Assembly: GCA_014529675.2 (NCBI GenBank)
Contig: CP076040.1
Span: 124,001-188,000 of the forward strand
Reading direction: 5' to 3'
DNA: 64,000 nt
From: Opitutia bacterium ISCC 52
Lineage (GTDB): Bacteria > Verrucomicrobiota > Verrucomicrobiia > Opitutales > UBA2995
Each line of letters begins with the position of its first letter. Position 1 is the stretch's first letter. Below the pieces are notes generated by a model. That model was given only the letters and a program-made list of their open reading frames with translations, made no database searches and was not told the DNA's origin. Below, in pieces: positions 28,751 through 38,188 of the stretch. Both the position numbers and the translations under genes were made by a program.

Positions 28751-30109
28751 CTATTGCTGCGCATTTTTGTAATTATCTCCATTTGTCCCAAATGGAACGA
28801 TTGAATAAGAGGTATCCGTTTGTTTGATACTTATGTAGTCATCGAGCTTGCCTTGCAAAAATGCGCGTATGTTTGCGTGTGAATGACCGTCCTCGACGAC
28901 TTCCATGCTGTAGCGCGTTTCATTGCTGGTCACCGGGATCTCATAGAACCGCCCGTCTTCATGGAGACGAAAGCGGTCGGTTCGGACGAAGTAGCAGTCG
29001 CCCTCAAAGGCCATGTTGAAGAAGTCCCTGTCCTTGCCTGGAATTCCGTAGAAGTTGTGCGAAAGGTCCATGCCATCAACCTCGTGCCCCAGAGTGATGC
29101 CGGCGATGGAGGCCATAGTTGGCAGCACGTCCATTAAGGTGAAGAAACTCGTTCGTTTGCCAGCTGGAATATGTTCCGGCCAATGCGCGATGAAGGGCAC
29201 ACGAGTGCCAGCTTCATTCATCGTCATTTTACCGCCACGAAGGTGAAAGTTGCCGAGGCGACTCGTAAGTCCAGGGCTGGTGCCGTTGTCTCCTGTAAAA
29301 ATAACCAAGGTGTTATCTCTTAGGCCAAGTGCTTCCAGCTTGGCTAACATACGTCCGACAATGCCGTCCATGTAAGTGACCATGTGCCCAGCCTTGCGCT
29401 CGTTCGTTCCAAGATCTTCGGGGAAGTTGGATTCTGCCAGGTCTCTAAGGCCAGGTGGGTTTATGAGAGGCCCGTGGATTAGATTCATGGGAAAATAGGC
29501 GAGGAAAGGGCTCTCTTTATTTCGTGCAATAAAGTCGAGGAGGAAGTCGGCATAGAGATCGGGACCAAAGACCTCTTTCTCATGAACGACATATTGCCCA
29601 TTCTCCCATACATGGGGGGCATAGTAGCGGCTAGGTCGTTTGCCGTTCCAGTACTGCACCCACAAGCAATGCTCGTCAAAACCGTGTGAGGTGGGCTGAT
29701 CCGGGTAGGTTTGAAAATCACCCAAGTGCCACTTGCCCGCGATAGCTGTTTTGTAGCCTGCCTCCTGAAACACTTGCCCAAAGGTTTTAAGGTGTACCGG
29801 CAGCCGATTCTTCTTCTCAGGATCATTTGGGCTGTCGAGCCGCTCGAGGAAACCGGTTCGGTTCGGGTATAGTCCGGTTAAAATCATTGCCCGTGTCGGT
29901 GTGCATACAGGAGTGGAAAAGGCATTCTCGAAGCGAGCGCCTTCTGCTACTAATCGATCCAGATGAGGGGTCTGGTAAATGGTGTTTCCGTAACAAGCTA
30001 AATTCTCCGCCCCCAAGTCGTCTGCCATAATAAGGAGGATGTTCGGTTGCCTAGCGTGAACTGTGGCTAGAAGAACCGAAAAGAAGAGAACGATGAATGG
30101 AGCTTTCAC
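28751..30109 (-). CDS. Sulfatase, exported
   Basis: This 452-residue sulfatase has a signal peptide ending near residue 19 (TVHA). The DD pair lies in MADDLGAENL at 30-31 and the active-site C-T-P-T-R at 69-73, followed by AMILTGLYPNRTG. GKWHLGDFQTYPDQ, LVIFTGDNGTSPG and GGKMTMNEAGTRVP are typical of the fold. It differs from its downstream neighbour by a shorter C-terminal part. It lies between a nucleoside-phosphorylase-like gene (18 bases upstream in transcription) and the other sulfatase, suggesting one transcript of three genes. The sulfated substrate is unknown. Confidence 0.93.
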   Translation of the reverse strand: MKAPFIVLFFSVLLATVHARQPNILLIMADDLGAENLACYGNTIYQTPHLDRLVAEGARFENAFSTPVCTPTRAMILTGLYPNRTGFLERLDSPNDPEKKNRLPVHLKTFGQVFQEAGYKTAIAGKWHLGDFQTYPDQPTSHGFDEHCLWVQYWNGKRPSRYYAPHVWENGQYVVHEKEVFGPDLYADFLLDFIARNKESPFLAYFPMNLIHGPLINPPGLRDLAESNFPEDLGTNERKAGHMVTYMDGIVGRMLAKLEALGLRDNTLVIFTGDNGTSPGLTSRLGNFHLRGGKMTMNEAGTRVPFIAHWPEHIPAGKRTSFFTLMDVLPTMASIAGITLGHEVDGMDLSHNFYGIPGKDRDFFNMAFEGDCYFVRTDRFRLHEDGRFYEIPVTSNETRYSMEVVEDGHSHANIRAFLQGKLDDYISIKQTDTSYSIVPFGTNGDNYKNAQQ

Positions 30110-30127
30110 GCGGCGTGGTTGCCCTGG

Positions 30128-30994
30128 CTATTGTTTATCCCGTATGTCGAGGTAACTCAACGGTGGATGCTCACGCTGGGTATCGATGGTTCTAGGCGCA
30201 TCTGCTGGTATAGCTACAATTCTAGGGAGCACCCGTTCAAGGATTTGCCAGGTTACCGGATTCAAATGCAGGTAAACTTCGCCAAGGCTTTCGAATGTCC
30301 AAGGGGCAACTCCCTCTGCCGGATTACTGATTATGTTCATCCATGCATAGTGAATGCCCAGTTGCTTCGCGAAGACAACTTCAGTGGTAAGGTTGTGGGT
30401 AATCAAATCTGCACCCTGGCTGCGGTAGGCTTCGATCTCTGCCACGGTTTCGAATCTACCAAATCTTGATTGAAGTAAGCGACCGCCATCGATGACGTTT
30501 ATGTCCGAAAGCTTGGGGTTGTTTCGGATTACTGTTCGTGTTTCTTCAATGAGGAAAGATCGGAGCGTTTCATCGTAGGGTGGGGTGAAACGACAGAGGG
30601 CATGGCTTGGATCTTCCAAATACTCTTCCGGAATGTTAGATACACGGTCTACATTCTTGTCCATGAAATCGACTGGGATCACATAGTCTCTTGTTTTTAG
30701 TAGCGGGCTAATTCCTCCAGCTGTAGCGCCACCAATAGCCTCTTTTACTCCCAGGTCGCGCAAGGCTAGCCAGGTCTCAAGCCATTTTCCTTCCCCGTGA
30801 AAATGGACATAATAAAACGGAACCTCTCCAGACTCACCATAATAGATCTTGGGCGATGCTCCAGCAGGTGTATCCAGAATAGAATACCCTTTCATTATGT
30901 CAGTGCCAAAGAGGTAGTCATTGAGAAAGGTGCCTCCTAGAATGGCGATCTTTGCCGATGGAAGTGATGAGAGTTCGTTTAAATGCGTGTCCAT
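30128..30994 (-). CDS. Phosphorylase-superfamily protein, MTA phosphorylase-like
   Basis: The 288-residue cytosolic protein has the purine nucleoside phosphorylase fold and resembles the methylthioadenosine/purine phosphorylase group, though it is divergent. The start AKIAILGGTFLNDYLFG, the strand HFHGEGKWLETWLALRDLG, AIGGATAGGISP and DYVIPVDFMD correspond to the phosphate and base pockets. The region that normally reads as the MT-PEA purine site is here LITHNLTTEVVFAKQLG, so the substrate may differ from methylthioadenosine. The match runs the length of the protein. It is the first gene of a minus-strand group with two sulfatases, an unusual neighbourhood for nucleoside salvage. It is separate from the deo cluster near 60 kb. 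Confidence 0.65.
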   Translation of the reverse strand: MDTHLNELSSLPSAKIAILGGTFLNDYLFGTDIMKGYSILDTPAGASPKIYYGESGEVPFYYVHFHGEGKWLETWLALRDLGVKEAIGGATAGGISPLLKTRDYVIPVDFMDKNVDRVSNIPEEYLEDPSHALCRFTPPYDETLRSFLIEETRTVIRNNPKLSDINVIDGGRLLQSRFGRFETVAEIEAYRSQGADLITHNLTTEVVFAKQLGIHYAWMNIISNPAEGVAPWTFESLGEVYLHLNPVTWQILERVLPRIVAIPADAPRTIDTQREHPPLSYLDIRDKQ

Positions 30995-31071
30995 AGTTTA
31001 GATGATTACTTCGCGTCCGCGAGGGAGTCAAATCTCTAGAATGCAGCTCCTAGTATTATGAGAATAGCTGC

Positions 31072-31968
31072 TCAGGACAGTTCAGCCATTACTTTATTAA
31101 TCAGCCGCTTGGTGGCGTTAATGCCTTTGACTGGATCCATGCCATGCCCTTCGAACTCGATGCCGATGGATCCGCGGAAACCACTTTCTTTGACAATCTT
31201 GAGCATGCGGCGAAAGTCGACATTGGTCTCATTACCGTCCGCATCAAAGTCCTTCGCTTTGGCGCATACAATTTTGGCCCAAGGCATCATTTCTTTAACG
31301 CCCTTATAGGGGTCGTAATCCTTAAAGTTCTGAAAATCTGGGAGAGTGCCGCAGTTGTCCAAGTCAACCGCTTTCATGACCTCGGCTACCCAATCACCTC
31401 GGCTGGAATGCCCGCCGTGGTTTTCGACTACAATATCCAAGCCGCCAAAATCTTTGTCGGATACCGAGCAGAGGGCACGTAGGCCTTCGGTGGCGTACTT
31501 CTTCTGTTCTTTTGCATCTCCGTCGGAACGTATGTCTACGCGTATACAGCTTGCACCTAGAATATTGGTTGCTTCAAGCCAGGGACGATAACCTTCAATG
31601 GCAGCCGCTCGGATGGATGGATCGGGGGAATCGAGTGCTGGTTCGCTACGGCAGAGAATCATGGTGTTTCGGGCTCCCAGGTCGTCGGTGCGCTTACGAA
31701 GCTCTTTGAAATGCGATTTCTTGCCCGCCTTGTCATCCATATGGCCATTGAAATACTCTAGCACTTTAATCCCGGTGCCCTCCACGACTGTCTTGGGGAA
31801 ATCAAGAAGATCAAGAGTGCCTGCCTTAAGTTGCCTGTTGAAGCTATATTGCTGAACTGCAAGTTCTAGCCAGAGCTTCGATTGGGAAGCTCCCTGAAGT
31901 ATAGAATTTGAAAAGGGTGCTACTGCCGCGAGGGCAGCAAGTTGTTTGAGTGCTTGGCGTCGTTTCAT
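31072..31968 (-). CDS. Xylose isomerase-like TIM-barrel protein with Tat-type leader
   Basis: The 298-residue protein begins with a short leader (KRRQALKQLAALAAVAPF), then an AP-endonuclease-2/sugar phosphate isomerase barrel. Pieces that fit are LAVQQYSFNRQLKAG, CIRVDIRSDG, DIVVENHGGHSS and IGIEFEGHG, where glutamate, histidine and aspartate side chains would bind a metal. Such proteins usually isomerise or epimerise sugars, or oxidise them in partnership with Gfo/Idh enzymes. The twin-arginine-like leader suggests periplasmic placement. It is separated by about 78 bases from the phosphorylase-like gene on the same strand. Confidence 0.8.
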   Translation of the reverse strand: MKRRQALKQLAALAAVAPFSNSILQGASQSKLWLELAVQQYSFNRQLKAGTLDLLDFPKTVVEGTGIKVLEYFNGHMDDKAGKKSHFKELRKRTDDLGARNTMILCRSEPALDSPDPSIRAAAIEGYRPWLEATNILGASCIRVDIRSDGDAKEQKKYATEGLRALCSVSDKDFGGLDIVVENHGGHSSRGDWVAEVMKAVDLDNCGTLPDFQNFKDYDPYKGVKEMMPWAKIVCAKAKDFDADGNETNVDFRRMLKIVKESGFRGSIGIEFEGHGMDPVKGINATKRLINKVMAELS

Positions 31969-32073
31969 AGGGTAGAGTTTATTGTTATATTCAAGCTGTC
32001 GATCGACAGACTATCAGTTTGTAAACTGAGTGTGCGTACGACACAGGTCAAGGGGACGCTTCCAATCGCTTTT

Positions 32074-32595
32074 TCAACCTCCATTCGCACACTCCCGGGT
32101 CGGCCCACTTGAGGTCAGTATCTCCTTGTTGGCACCTCCTGGAGGAACCATGGGGAAAACGTGTTGTTGAACTTCAATCGGGACATTGATCAAAGCTGGG
32201 CCGGATTGAGCGAAAGCCTCTGCTAATGTAGATGCAGGATCGGTACAGGTCCCTATATCGTAAGCTTTCATTTGCAACCCTTCAGCTTTGGTAGGAAAAT
32301 CAACTGCCCTGTGATACTGTGATGTGGAGATTTGCTTGTTATAAAGCAGATCCTGTTGCTGATGCACCCATCCCAACGAATTGTTGTTCGATAAAATGAT
32401 CTTTACATTGGCGTCCTCTTCAACGGCCGTGATGAGCTCTTGAATATTCATTAGAAGACTTCCGTCACCGGCAAAGCAGACCACCGTCGCATCTGGTTTT
32501 TTCAAGGCAGCTCCAATGGCAGCTGGTAGGCCGAAGCCCATGGTACCCAGTCGCTCCAACAATTGAATGATGTTTTCAGCGCCTGTGTGTTTCAT
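32074..32595 (-). pseudogene. Acetolactate synthase large subunit, in-frame internal deletion
   Basis: The open frame of 173 residues starts MKHTGAENIIQLLER, the N-terminus of acetolactate synthase large subunits. After residue 15, near 32551, it jumps directly to the C-terminal catalytic region (LGTMGFGLPAAIGAALKK, thiamine diphosphate motif GDGSLLMNIQELITAVEED to about N72). Close to 380 residues of the normal 550 are missing, including the FAD and first thiamine domains. The join keeps the frame, so a small protein could still be made, but it lacks most of the active site. The end, VPPGGANKEIL, is close to the natural one, then 13 unrelated residues follow. It sits between an intact isomerase-like gene and a small protein gene. 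Confidence 0.8.
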
Positions 32596-32651
32596 TATGA
32601 TGTGTGGATGATGTTCAAGTTGGCGCCGATTTGAGTTCGGGAGGTCAGACA

Positions 32652-32687
32652 ATAAAAAACCCCACCGAATTCGCATCGGCGGGGGTT
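32652..32687 (-). terminator. Rho-independent terminator
   Basis: On the minus strand a GC-rich stem (AACCCCCGCCGA pairing with TCGGTGGGGTT around a TGCGAAT-type loop) is followed by a run of six thymines. It lies about 20 bases after the stop of the 33-residue gene, so it most likely ends that short transcript. The stem has one bulge but is long and strong. Confidence 0.85.
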
Positions 32688-32708
32688 AAGAAATTCTTTT
32701 AGAACAAC

Positions 32709-32810
32709 TTACTTCTGCAACGACGCGATCGGTACGACCACGAGTACGAGAGCTACGATCACCGCGAGGGAGAGTGCGGAAACTACGTTCTTATTGTCGG
32801 ATGCGTTCAT
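32709..32810 (-). CDS. 33-residue single-span membrane peptide, function unknown
   Basis: A short frame from ATG 32810 encodes MNASDNKNVVSALSLAVI followed by a strongly hydrophobic stretch (VALVLVVVPIASL) and ends QK. It has one probable membrane helix. The case for a real gene is its position right before a strong rho-independent terminator, which marks this as a transcribed unit, and its clean hydrophobic composition. I do not recognise a family, and no strong ribosome-binding site is visible. A longer upstream start in the same frame is possible but less convincing. Confidence 0.5.
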   Translation of the reverse strand: MNASDNKNVVSALSLAVIVALVLVVVPIASLQK

Positions 32811-33225
32811 TGCGGAATTAAAATTGTGGCCCATCAAAGGCTTAATGACTTGTGTGGGGGCAAGGGGAAAGTTGCAACCACTTACGCTGATGTAAAACAC
32901 GTAAATAGTTGATAGAAGTGGGGTTCCATTCCGGTCATCTCGACTTCTTAAATGGGAAAAATTCGAATAATCCTCCTGGGTAATGATCTAGGTGGCCTTC
33001 GTAGTTAGGAGGCTTAAGGGATGTCCCATCAGTGTTAGGAATCTGATAGTGTTGAATGAAATATATGGGCCACCAAGTTTTGTTCAACAAAGATCATTAT
33101 GCGTATCCGAAATACAATGACGGAAAGGCGTAACGATTGTTCTCGAACATATCGCAATAAGGTTTATCCGGATTCGGTAAAATCTCGTAAATATACAGGT
33201 TGATAGTCTGGGGCACATAAACAGA
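32811..33225. other. Intergenic stretch with possible coding debris
   Basis: This 415-base stretch has no intact gene. On the minus strand, one frame can be read as about 35 residues (CPQ-like start, then TINLYIYEILPNPDKPYCDM and RYAFPSLYFGYA), two adjacent stops (TAA TGA), and about 55 more residues (TWWPIYFIQHYQIPNTDG, ending PFKKSR). It looks like coding composition but I recognise no family. The plus strand has a 24-residue frame starting MKYMGHQVLFNKDHYAYPKY. Either may be a decayed end of a gene; this is weak evidence. Confidence 0.25.
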
Positions 33226-34890
33226 TTGAATACTTCCTTTGGCTTAATCAATTTTTCGGTTTATGAAGTTTTCATCGAGAGTCTTACGCCTAGATTTATT
33301 CTGTCTAGCCTTTCTAAGTTTTTTGCCCTGTTAGTTATTCAGAATAACCCGACTGGAAAGGTACAAGCGATTCTCTTTGTATCGTATTTCTCATTTTATT
33401 TGGCTTTCCTCCACTTGGTTGCCAATAAATTTCCGCGTTTCGTTTTTGGAATCTGCGCTCTAGGAGTAATCCCCTCTCTTCTGGTTTCCATATACTTTCT
33501 TCTGACTGGTGCGGAAATGGACTATCATGTGTTTGCTTCAATTCTTGATACGCATTCAGGCGAACTTGCGGAGTTCCTTAAATCTCCACTCGCATCGAAG
33601 ATTATACTAGTAGTGGTCTTATTCATAGGAGCATGCTTGTTATTTTTCTTTAAGAGAAAGCGTTTAGTACCTGCGTGGTTAAAAATTAATTACGCAGTAC
33701 CTTGTTTGTTTTTTTGGGGTCTTGCTGCGAGTTGTTTATTTTTTAATTCTCAACATAATATTGCCAAATTTTACCCTCTCAAAGAGGCCTCTCTATTTTA
33801 TCGGTATTACGATGAGGTTCACCGTAAGGTTAAGAAATACCAAAAGCTAAGTTACGAGTTTGACGGAGATCTCATAAAAGAAAATAAGGTCTTGGTTATT
33901 TTTGCTTTGGGAGAGAGCGCTCGGAAGGACAAACTCGGGCTTTATACATCTGGGGTCGAGACCACACCCTTCTTCGATGAATTTTCACACGAGCATCCGA
34001 GCAATTTTGTTTTGTACGAGGATGTGGTAGCCGCTGCTAGCTACACGCGAGTATCCGTTCCTTCGATATTGTCGACTTCTCCCACTCAGAGGGTTGAGGA
34101 CTTCTCCAGCAAGCCAAGTATATTAAAAGTGATCAAAGCTGCAGGGCGTGAATCGATCTTGATTTCTAATCAAAACCGAAAGGGATTTCACGATAGTTTC
34201 ATCTCTGCTTATATGGAGGATGCAAAGCGTCTAGTATAATTAACAGAGCTCAAGAAAAGCTATGATATGGATTTGGTTCCCTATTTTGATGAAGAGATTC
34301 AGAATCCATCCCAGAACAGTCGTTTAATCATCCTGCATTTTGCAGGTAGCCACTTCAGGTATTCAAGTAGGTATCCAAAATCTGAGGAATTTTTTAAGCC
34401 TGATACCCACATGGAAGAGTATTTAAATAGTATCCGTTACACTGACAAAGTCTTGGGTGAGATTGTAACAAGAATGATGAACCTGGGGCATCCAGCGATA
34501 CTTTTATATATGCCCGATCATGGGGAATATTTAAATGATTATAGAGACGGGTTTTACGATCATGGAACTAGGAATTTCCTAACTCGATTCGAGATAGATG
34601 TCCCATTCTTTGTCGTATTCAATAATGCCTACGCGGAAAAGTATCCGGATGAAGTATCTCGATTAAGTTCACGAGCATTGATTCCCATCTCACATGACAA
34701 CCTTAGTCACACCATATTGGGTGCTATGGGAATCTATGGCTCAAACTATGATGCTCAATATGATCTTACTGCCGAAGGGTTCAATCAGATGCCTAGATAC
34801 ATTGTCGAACGGTCAAATAAAGTCGCCCTGTTAGAAGAGGTGGAATTTAATGAGGAAAAGTTCGATGGTATCGTAATCCAGGAGGACTGA
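33226..34890 (+). pseudogene. Phosphoethanolamine transferase-like protein (EptA type), split by in-frame TAA
   Basis: Two stretches in the same frame are separated by TAA at 34237-34239. The first (337 residues) has about four or five membrane helices and the start of the catalytic domain: ALGESARKDKLGLY, a TTPFF stretch and the likely nucleophile threonine in SYTRVSVPSIL. The second (from about 34267) has the metal-binding end, HFAGSHFRY, YTDKVLGEI and MPDHGEYL. A complete enzyme would add phosphoethanolamine to lipid A or core sugars at the periplasmic face of the inner membrane. The region is visibly richer in A/T than its neighbours, which fits transferred surface-modification genes. No ATG precedes the first helix; a TTG at 33226 is the nearest start. 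Confidence 0.75.
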
Positions 34891-35233
34891 CTTAGATCAA
34901 GAGCACCGTGGTAAGTTGTTCGGGTTTACTATTTGACCTGAAAAATGGTTCCTTGCCAGCTATGAAGTTTCATCTTGTCCCATGCTTGGAGTGGATACAG
35001 GTTGTAGAAATCTTAGGGTCCTTTTAATTTTATTACATTGGTGCGACGCCTATTTCTGGTGAAAGCATCTGAAGTAAGCTGGGACGAGGCTCTGCACTTT
35101 ACGAATCTTATACTTTGCCTGCCGGCAAGGTAGTTTTGAAAAGTTGCTCCTATTAAGGGTGAAAGGTTAATTAATAATAAGCAGTCGATAATTCTGGAAT
35201 AAAGGAACTCTGGTGGGCAGATTCTTGGTGACT
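34891..35233. other. Intergenic region without recognised gene
   Basis: This 343-base gap lies between the phosphoethanolamine transferase pseudogene and the LmbE-type deacetylase gene. It is rich in A/T. A short palindrome TTGCCTGCCGGCAA lies near 35115-35130, too short and without a T-run to call a terminator. I see no coding signal, RNA gene or clear promoter. Confidence 0.5.
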
Positions 35234-36049
35234 ATGAATACAACCAGAATTCTGGCGCTTGGCGCCCACCCTGATGATTGCGATGAAAAAGCCGGTGGAT
35301 CTGCAGCCTTGTGGGCGCAGGCGGGCTGTGCCGTAAAGTTTGCATCAGTCACCAATGGGGAAGGGGGGCACCATGAAATGTCGGGCGAACCACTCGTTGA
35401 GCGGAGGCGTGCGGAAGCAAAAGCCGCAGGGCAAGTTGCCGGGATCGAATATGAAGTAATGGACAACCCAGATGGTCAATTGATGCCGGGCCTTGAAGAG
35501 CGGAATTCGCTCATGAGTTTGATCCGTGAGTTCGCTCCTGATTTGATTTTAACTCACCGACCCAACGACTACCACCCAGACCACCGGTATACGTCGCAGC
35601 TGGTTCAGGACTGTTCTTTCTTAGTGGGTGTGCCAAATATTTGTCCCGATGTTCCACCACTGCGAAAAATGCCAGTCATTGCTTATATGTCAGATGACTT
35701 CCAGAAGCCCATCCCTTTCAAGCCCGATGTGGCAGTGGATATCGATGCGGTGGTGGAAACGAAAGTGCAAATGCTGCACTGCCATGAATCGCAGGTCTAT
35801 GAGTGGCTGCCTTGGGTTGGGCAGCTTAAGGGTGGCATGCCCGACGATCCTGAAGAGCGGTTGGCAAAGCTTCGGGAGTTTGCTCTCATCTTCAGTCAAG
35901 TGGGGGAGGAGGAACGCGATTGCCTGGTTAAGTTCTACGGTGAAGGCCATGGGAAGGCCGTTCAATACGCAGAGTCCTTTGAGGGCTGTGAATACGGCTC
36001 ACCCTTGGATGCTGATGCGATTAAACGACTGTTTCCTTTCTTACCCTAA
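35234..36049 (+). CDS. LmbE/PIG-L family deacetylase
   Basis: This 271-residue cytosolic protein is a zinc-dependent N-deacetylase of the LmbE/PIG-L family. The metal motif AHPDD is at residues 11-15 and the third ligand in HPDHRYTSQL is near 120; between them HRPND supports the fold. Family members remove acetyl groups from N-acetylglucosamine-type sugars, including in bacillithiol or mycothiol synthesis and glycan processing. The ATG at 35234 directly starts the first beta strand; a GTG-type start 21 bases upstream is less likely. It stands alone on the plus strand and converges with a sulfatase gene 46 bases away. Confidence 0.9.
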   Translation: MNTTRILALGAHPDDCDEKAGGSAALWAQAGCAVKFASVTNGEGGHHEMSGEPLVERRRAEAKAAGQVAGIEYEVMDNPDGQLMPGLEERNSLMSLIREFAPDLILTHRPNDYHPDHRYTSQLVQDCSFLVGVPNICPDVPPLRKMPVIAYMSDDFQKPIPFKPDVAVDIDAVVETKVQMLHCHESQVYEWLPWVGQLKGGMPDDPEERLAKLREFALIFSQVGEEERDCLVKFYGEGHGKAVQYAESFEGCEYGSPLDADAIKRLFPFLP

Positions 36050-36095
36050 AAGCGTTGCTTGGAGGCAAGTTGCCCGAAGAGCGTTGGCACTTCGT

Positions 36096-38111
36096 TTACT
36101 TCGAATAAGAAAAGGATAACTTGGCTTCCCGGTCAGAGCCTCGCAGGTAGGTCAAGGTGTAAGGATGAACTCCTTGTTCTAAAAGGGCCTTTCCTTGAGT
36201 TGCTCGTTTGCCATCGATGACGGATTCGTTGTCGACCAACACGGCATCGTGAAGACGGAGGATTGCGCCTCCGTCCGAGTCTACTTTGAAAAGGTAGTCT
36301 CCCGGTGATTCAATGGTTAGCAGGCCTTTGAATTCGGCAGCTCCTCCTGCTTCAATATCCAATTTGGAGACATCTACTTTTGTTGAGGTGCCGCTTTCTA
36401 CTTCTTCGAGGCCAAAGGTTTGAGGCACCCAACTAAAGGGGCCTTGATAGACTTTCCATCCCACACGCTGAGGATTGCGATCTGTCTCGATTCCGGGAAT
36501 GGGAGCATCATCATAGGGGCGAGGAGCACTTTCGTTCGGCCTGCGGATTTGCAGTACCCGGTCCTTCATGCGTTGTTGAAGCTTGGTGAAATAATCATTG
36601 GTGCCGGAGAGGTCCATGCTTTCGCGAAGATCATTGTCTACATCGAAGATCAAAAAGTCGTCATCGTGCTCCTGAATGCCCGTGCGTATGCCCTTGTATC
36701 CATCTACGAATACAACCTGCATTTGCTGGCGGATCCGGGCCTGATGGTGGAGGTCGAATTCTGCATAAGCGGGTGTGTTGCGGGTGTTGACATACTCGAC
36801 GTAAATAGTGCTTTCACGAGCGTGACCTTGTCCAGTTAAGTAGGGTAGAAGGGAAACCCCATCGGAGATGGCAGGGGCTACTAATCCAGCTACTGAGCTT
36901 AGGGTAGGTAGCCAGTCGTGAAACTGAGATGGAGTTGAGTTGATCGATTGTGCTGGAATGCTGCCGGGCCAGCGAGCCAAGGTCGGCATGCGTATCCCTC
37001 CTTCCAATACATCACGTTTAATTCCGTGGAAGGGTCCAAACGAGTCGAACGAGCTGGCATTGTATGTGAGCCCCTCGATGTAGCTTTCCCGGTGCGGACC
37101 ATTGTCGCTGGTAAAGACAACCATTGTCTCGCGGTCGATTTCCAGATCTTTCAATGTTTGAATAACATCAGCTATTGAGGAGTCGATCCGCCGAACCATG
37201 GTGGCAAAGCGTTGTTCCTGCTCCGTCCAATCCGTGTTGGCATAGTCCGGATGAATCCAAGAGTCGATTTCGCCTTCCGCTGTATTGATCATCTGACCGG
37301 CTTCGCCAAGCCATTGTACTCCACCGTTGATGCCTCCACCTTTGGGATAAGGTGTCGAAGGAACGTGTAAGGCCGCGTGTGGAGTACTGTGAGACAGATA
37401 CAAAAAGAACGGTTGTTCTGGATTCACTCGTTGGTGATCAACCATCCATTTCTTGGCAAAGGCGGTAAACAGATCTGTAGTGTAGGAGCCTGCCAATTCA
37501 TCATCCAGACGGTACTCATTGTGGAATACCGGTTTCCCAGTGCGGTGTAGCTCGGAATCGCCACGAGGATAATCATTGCCAGGATATTGGGTGTGCCCGT
37601 CCCGGTGTTTAACATAACCGAAAAACTCATCGAAACCGCGTAAGGTAGGATAGGCTACCCACTGATCCATGTCGTATAGTTCTCGGTCACCACCGGGGAG
37701 TCCATATTTACCAACCATGGCTGTCCTGTAGCCCGCTTGTTTGAGCACGGTACCAAGGTTGTGAGAGTCGGCTAAGGCTTTGTCGAATTGGTTATCCCGA
37801 ATCGGTTCATGTCCCTGATGTCGTCCGGAGAGAAGGGATGCACGAGAAGGAGCGCAGACCGGAGCGGCGCAATAGTGCTGGCGTAGTTGCATGCCTTCGG
37901 CTGCAAACTGATCGAGGTTCGGTGTGGCATGCTTCCGGCCTTGCTTTCGTTGATTTTGATAGAATACGCCCAGATCTCCCCAGCCGAGATCATCGACCAG
38001 GATGAAAATGATATTGGGTTGATGATGCTCCGCCTGGATTGCAATGGGGCTGAATACCGATGAGAGGAGAAGGCAGAAAACCAAAAGGCTTCTTAAATGA
38101 GAATTATTCAT
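36096..38111 (-). CDS. Sulfatase with C-terminal PA14-like domain, exported
   Basis: The 671-residue protein has a signal peptide (about 1-27, ending AIQA). The DD pair is in LVDDLGWGDLG at 40-41 and the C-A-P-S-R signature at 86-90, then SLLSGRHQGHEP. GKYGLPGGDREL, the long DNGPHRES region and VFTSDN complete the catalytic domain to about residue 530. The last 100 or so residues, after the TKVDVSKLDIEAGG linker, form a beta sandwich resembling PA14, probably for glycan binding (GDYLFKVDSDGGAILRLHD). This makes it longer than the other sulfatases here. It converges with the LmbE gene. The substrate may be a sulfated polysaccharide bound by the C-terminal domain. Confidence 0.9.
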   Translation of the reverse strand: MNNSHLRSLLVFCLLLSSVFSPIAIQAEHHQPNIIFILVDDLGWGDLGVFYQNQRKQGRKHATPNLDQFAAEGMQLRQHYCAAPVCAPSRASLLSGRHQGHEPIRDNQFDKALADSHNLGTVLKQAGYRTAMVGKYGLPGGDRELYDMDQWVAYPTLRGFDEFFGYVKHRDGHTQYPGNDYPRGDSELHRTGKPVFHNEYRLDDELAGSYTTDLFTAFAKKWMVDHQRVNPEQPFFLYLSHSTPHAALHVPSTPYPKGGGINGGVQWLGEAGQMINTAEGEIDSWIHPDYANTDWTEQEQRFATMVRRIDSSIADVIQTLKDLEIDRETMVVFTSDNGPHRESYIEGLTYNASSFDSFGPFHGIKRDVLEGGIRMPTLARWPGSIPAQSINSTPSQFHDWLPTLSSVAGLVAPAISDGVSLLPYLTGQGHARESTIYVEYVNTRNTPAYAEFDLHHQARIRQQMQVVFVDGYKGIRTGIQEHDDDFLIFDVDNDLRESMDLSGTNDYFTKLQQRMKDRVLQIRRPNESAPRPYDDAPIPGIETDRNPQRVGWKVYQGPFSWVPQTFGLEEVESGTSTKVDVSKLDIEAGGAAEFKGLLTIESPGDYLFKVDSDGGAILRLHDAVLVDNESVIDGKRATQGKALLEQGVHPYTLTYLRGSDREAKLSFSYSK

Positions 38112-38188
38112 AGAGTAAAATCTTGGATAGAGAAACTGATTTAAAGTGGCATTTTCAGAATGCCAATCAAATAAGCCAGCTACTCAAT

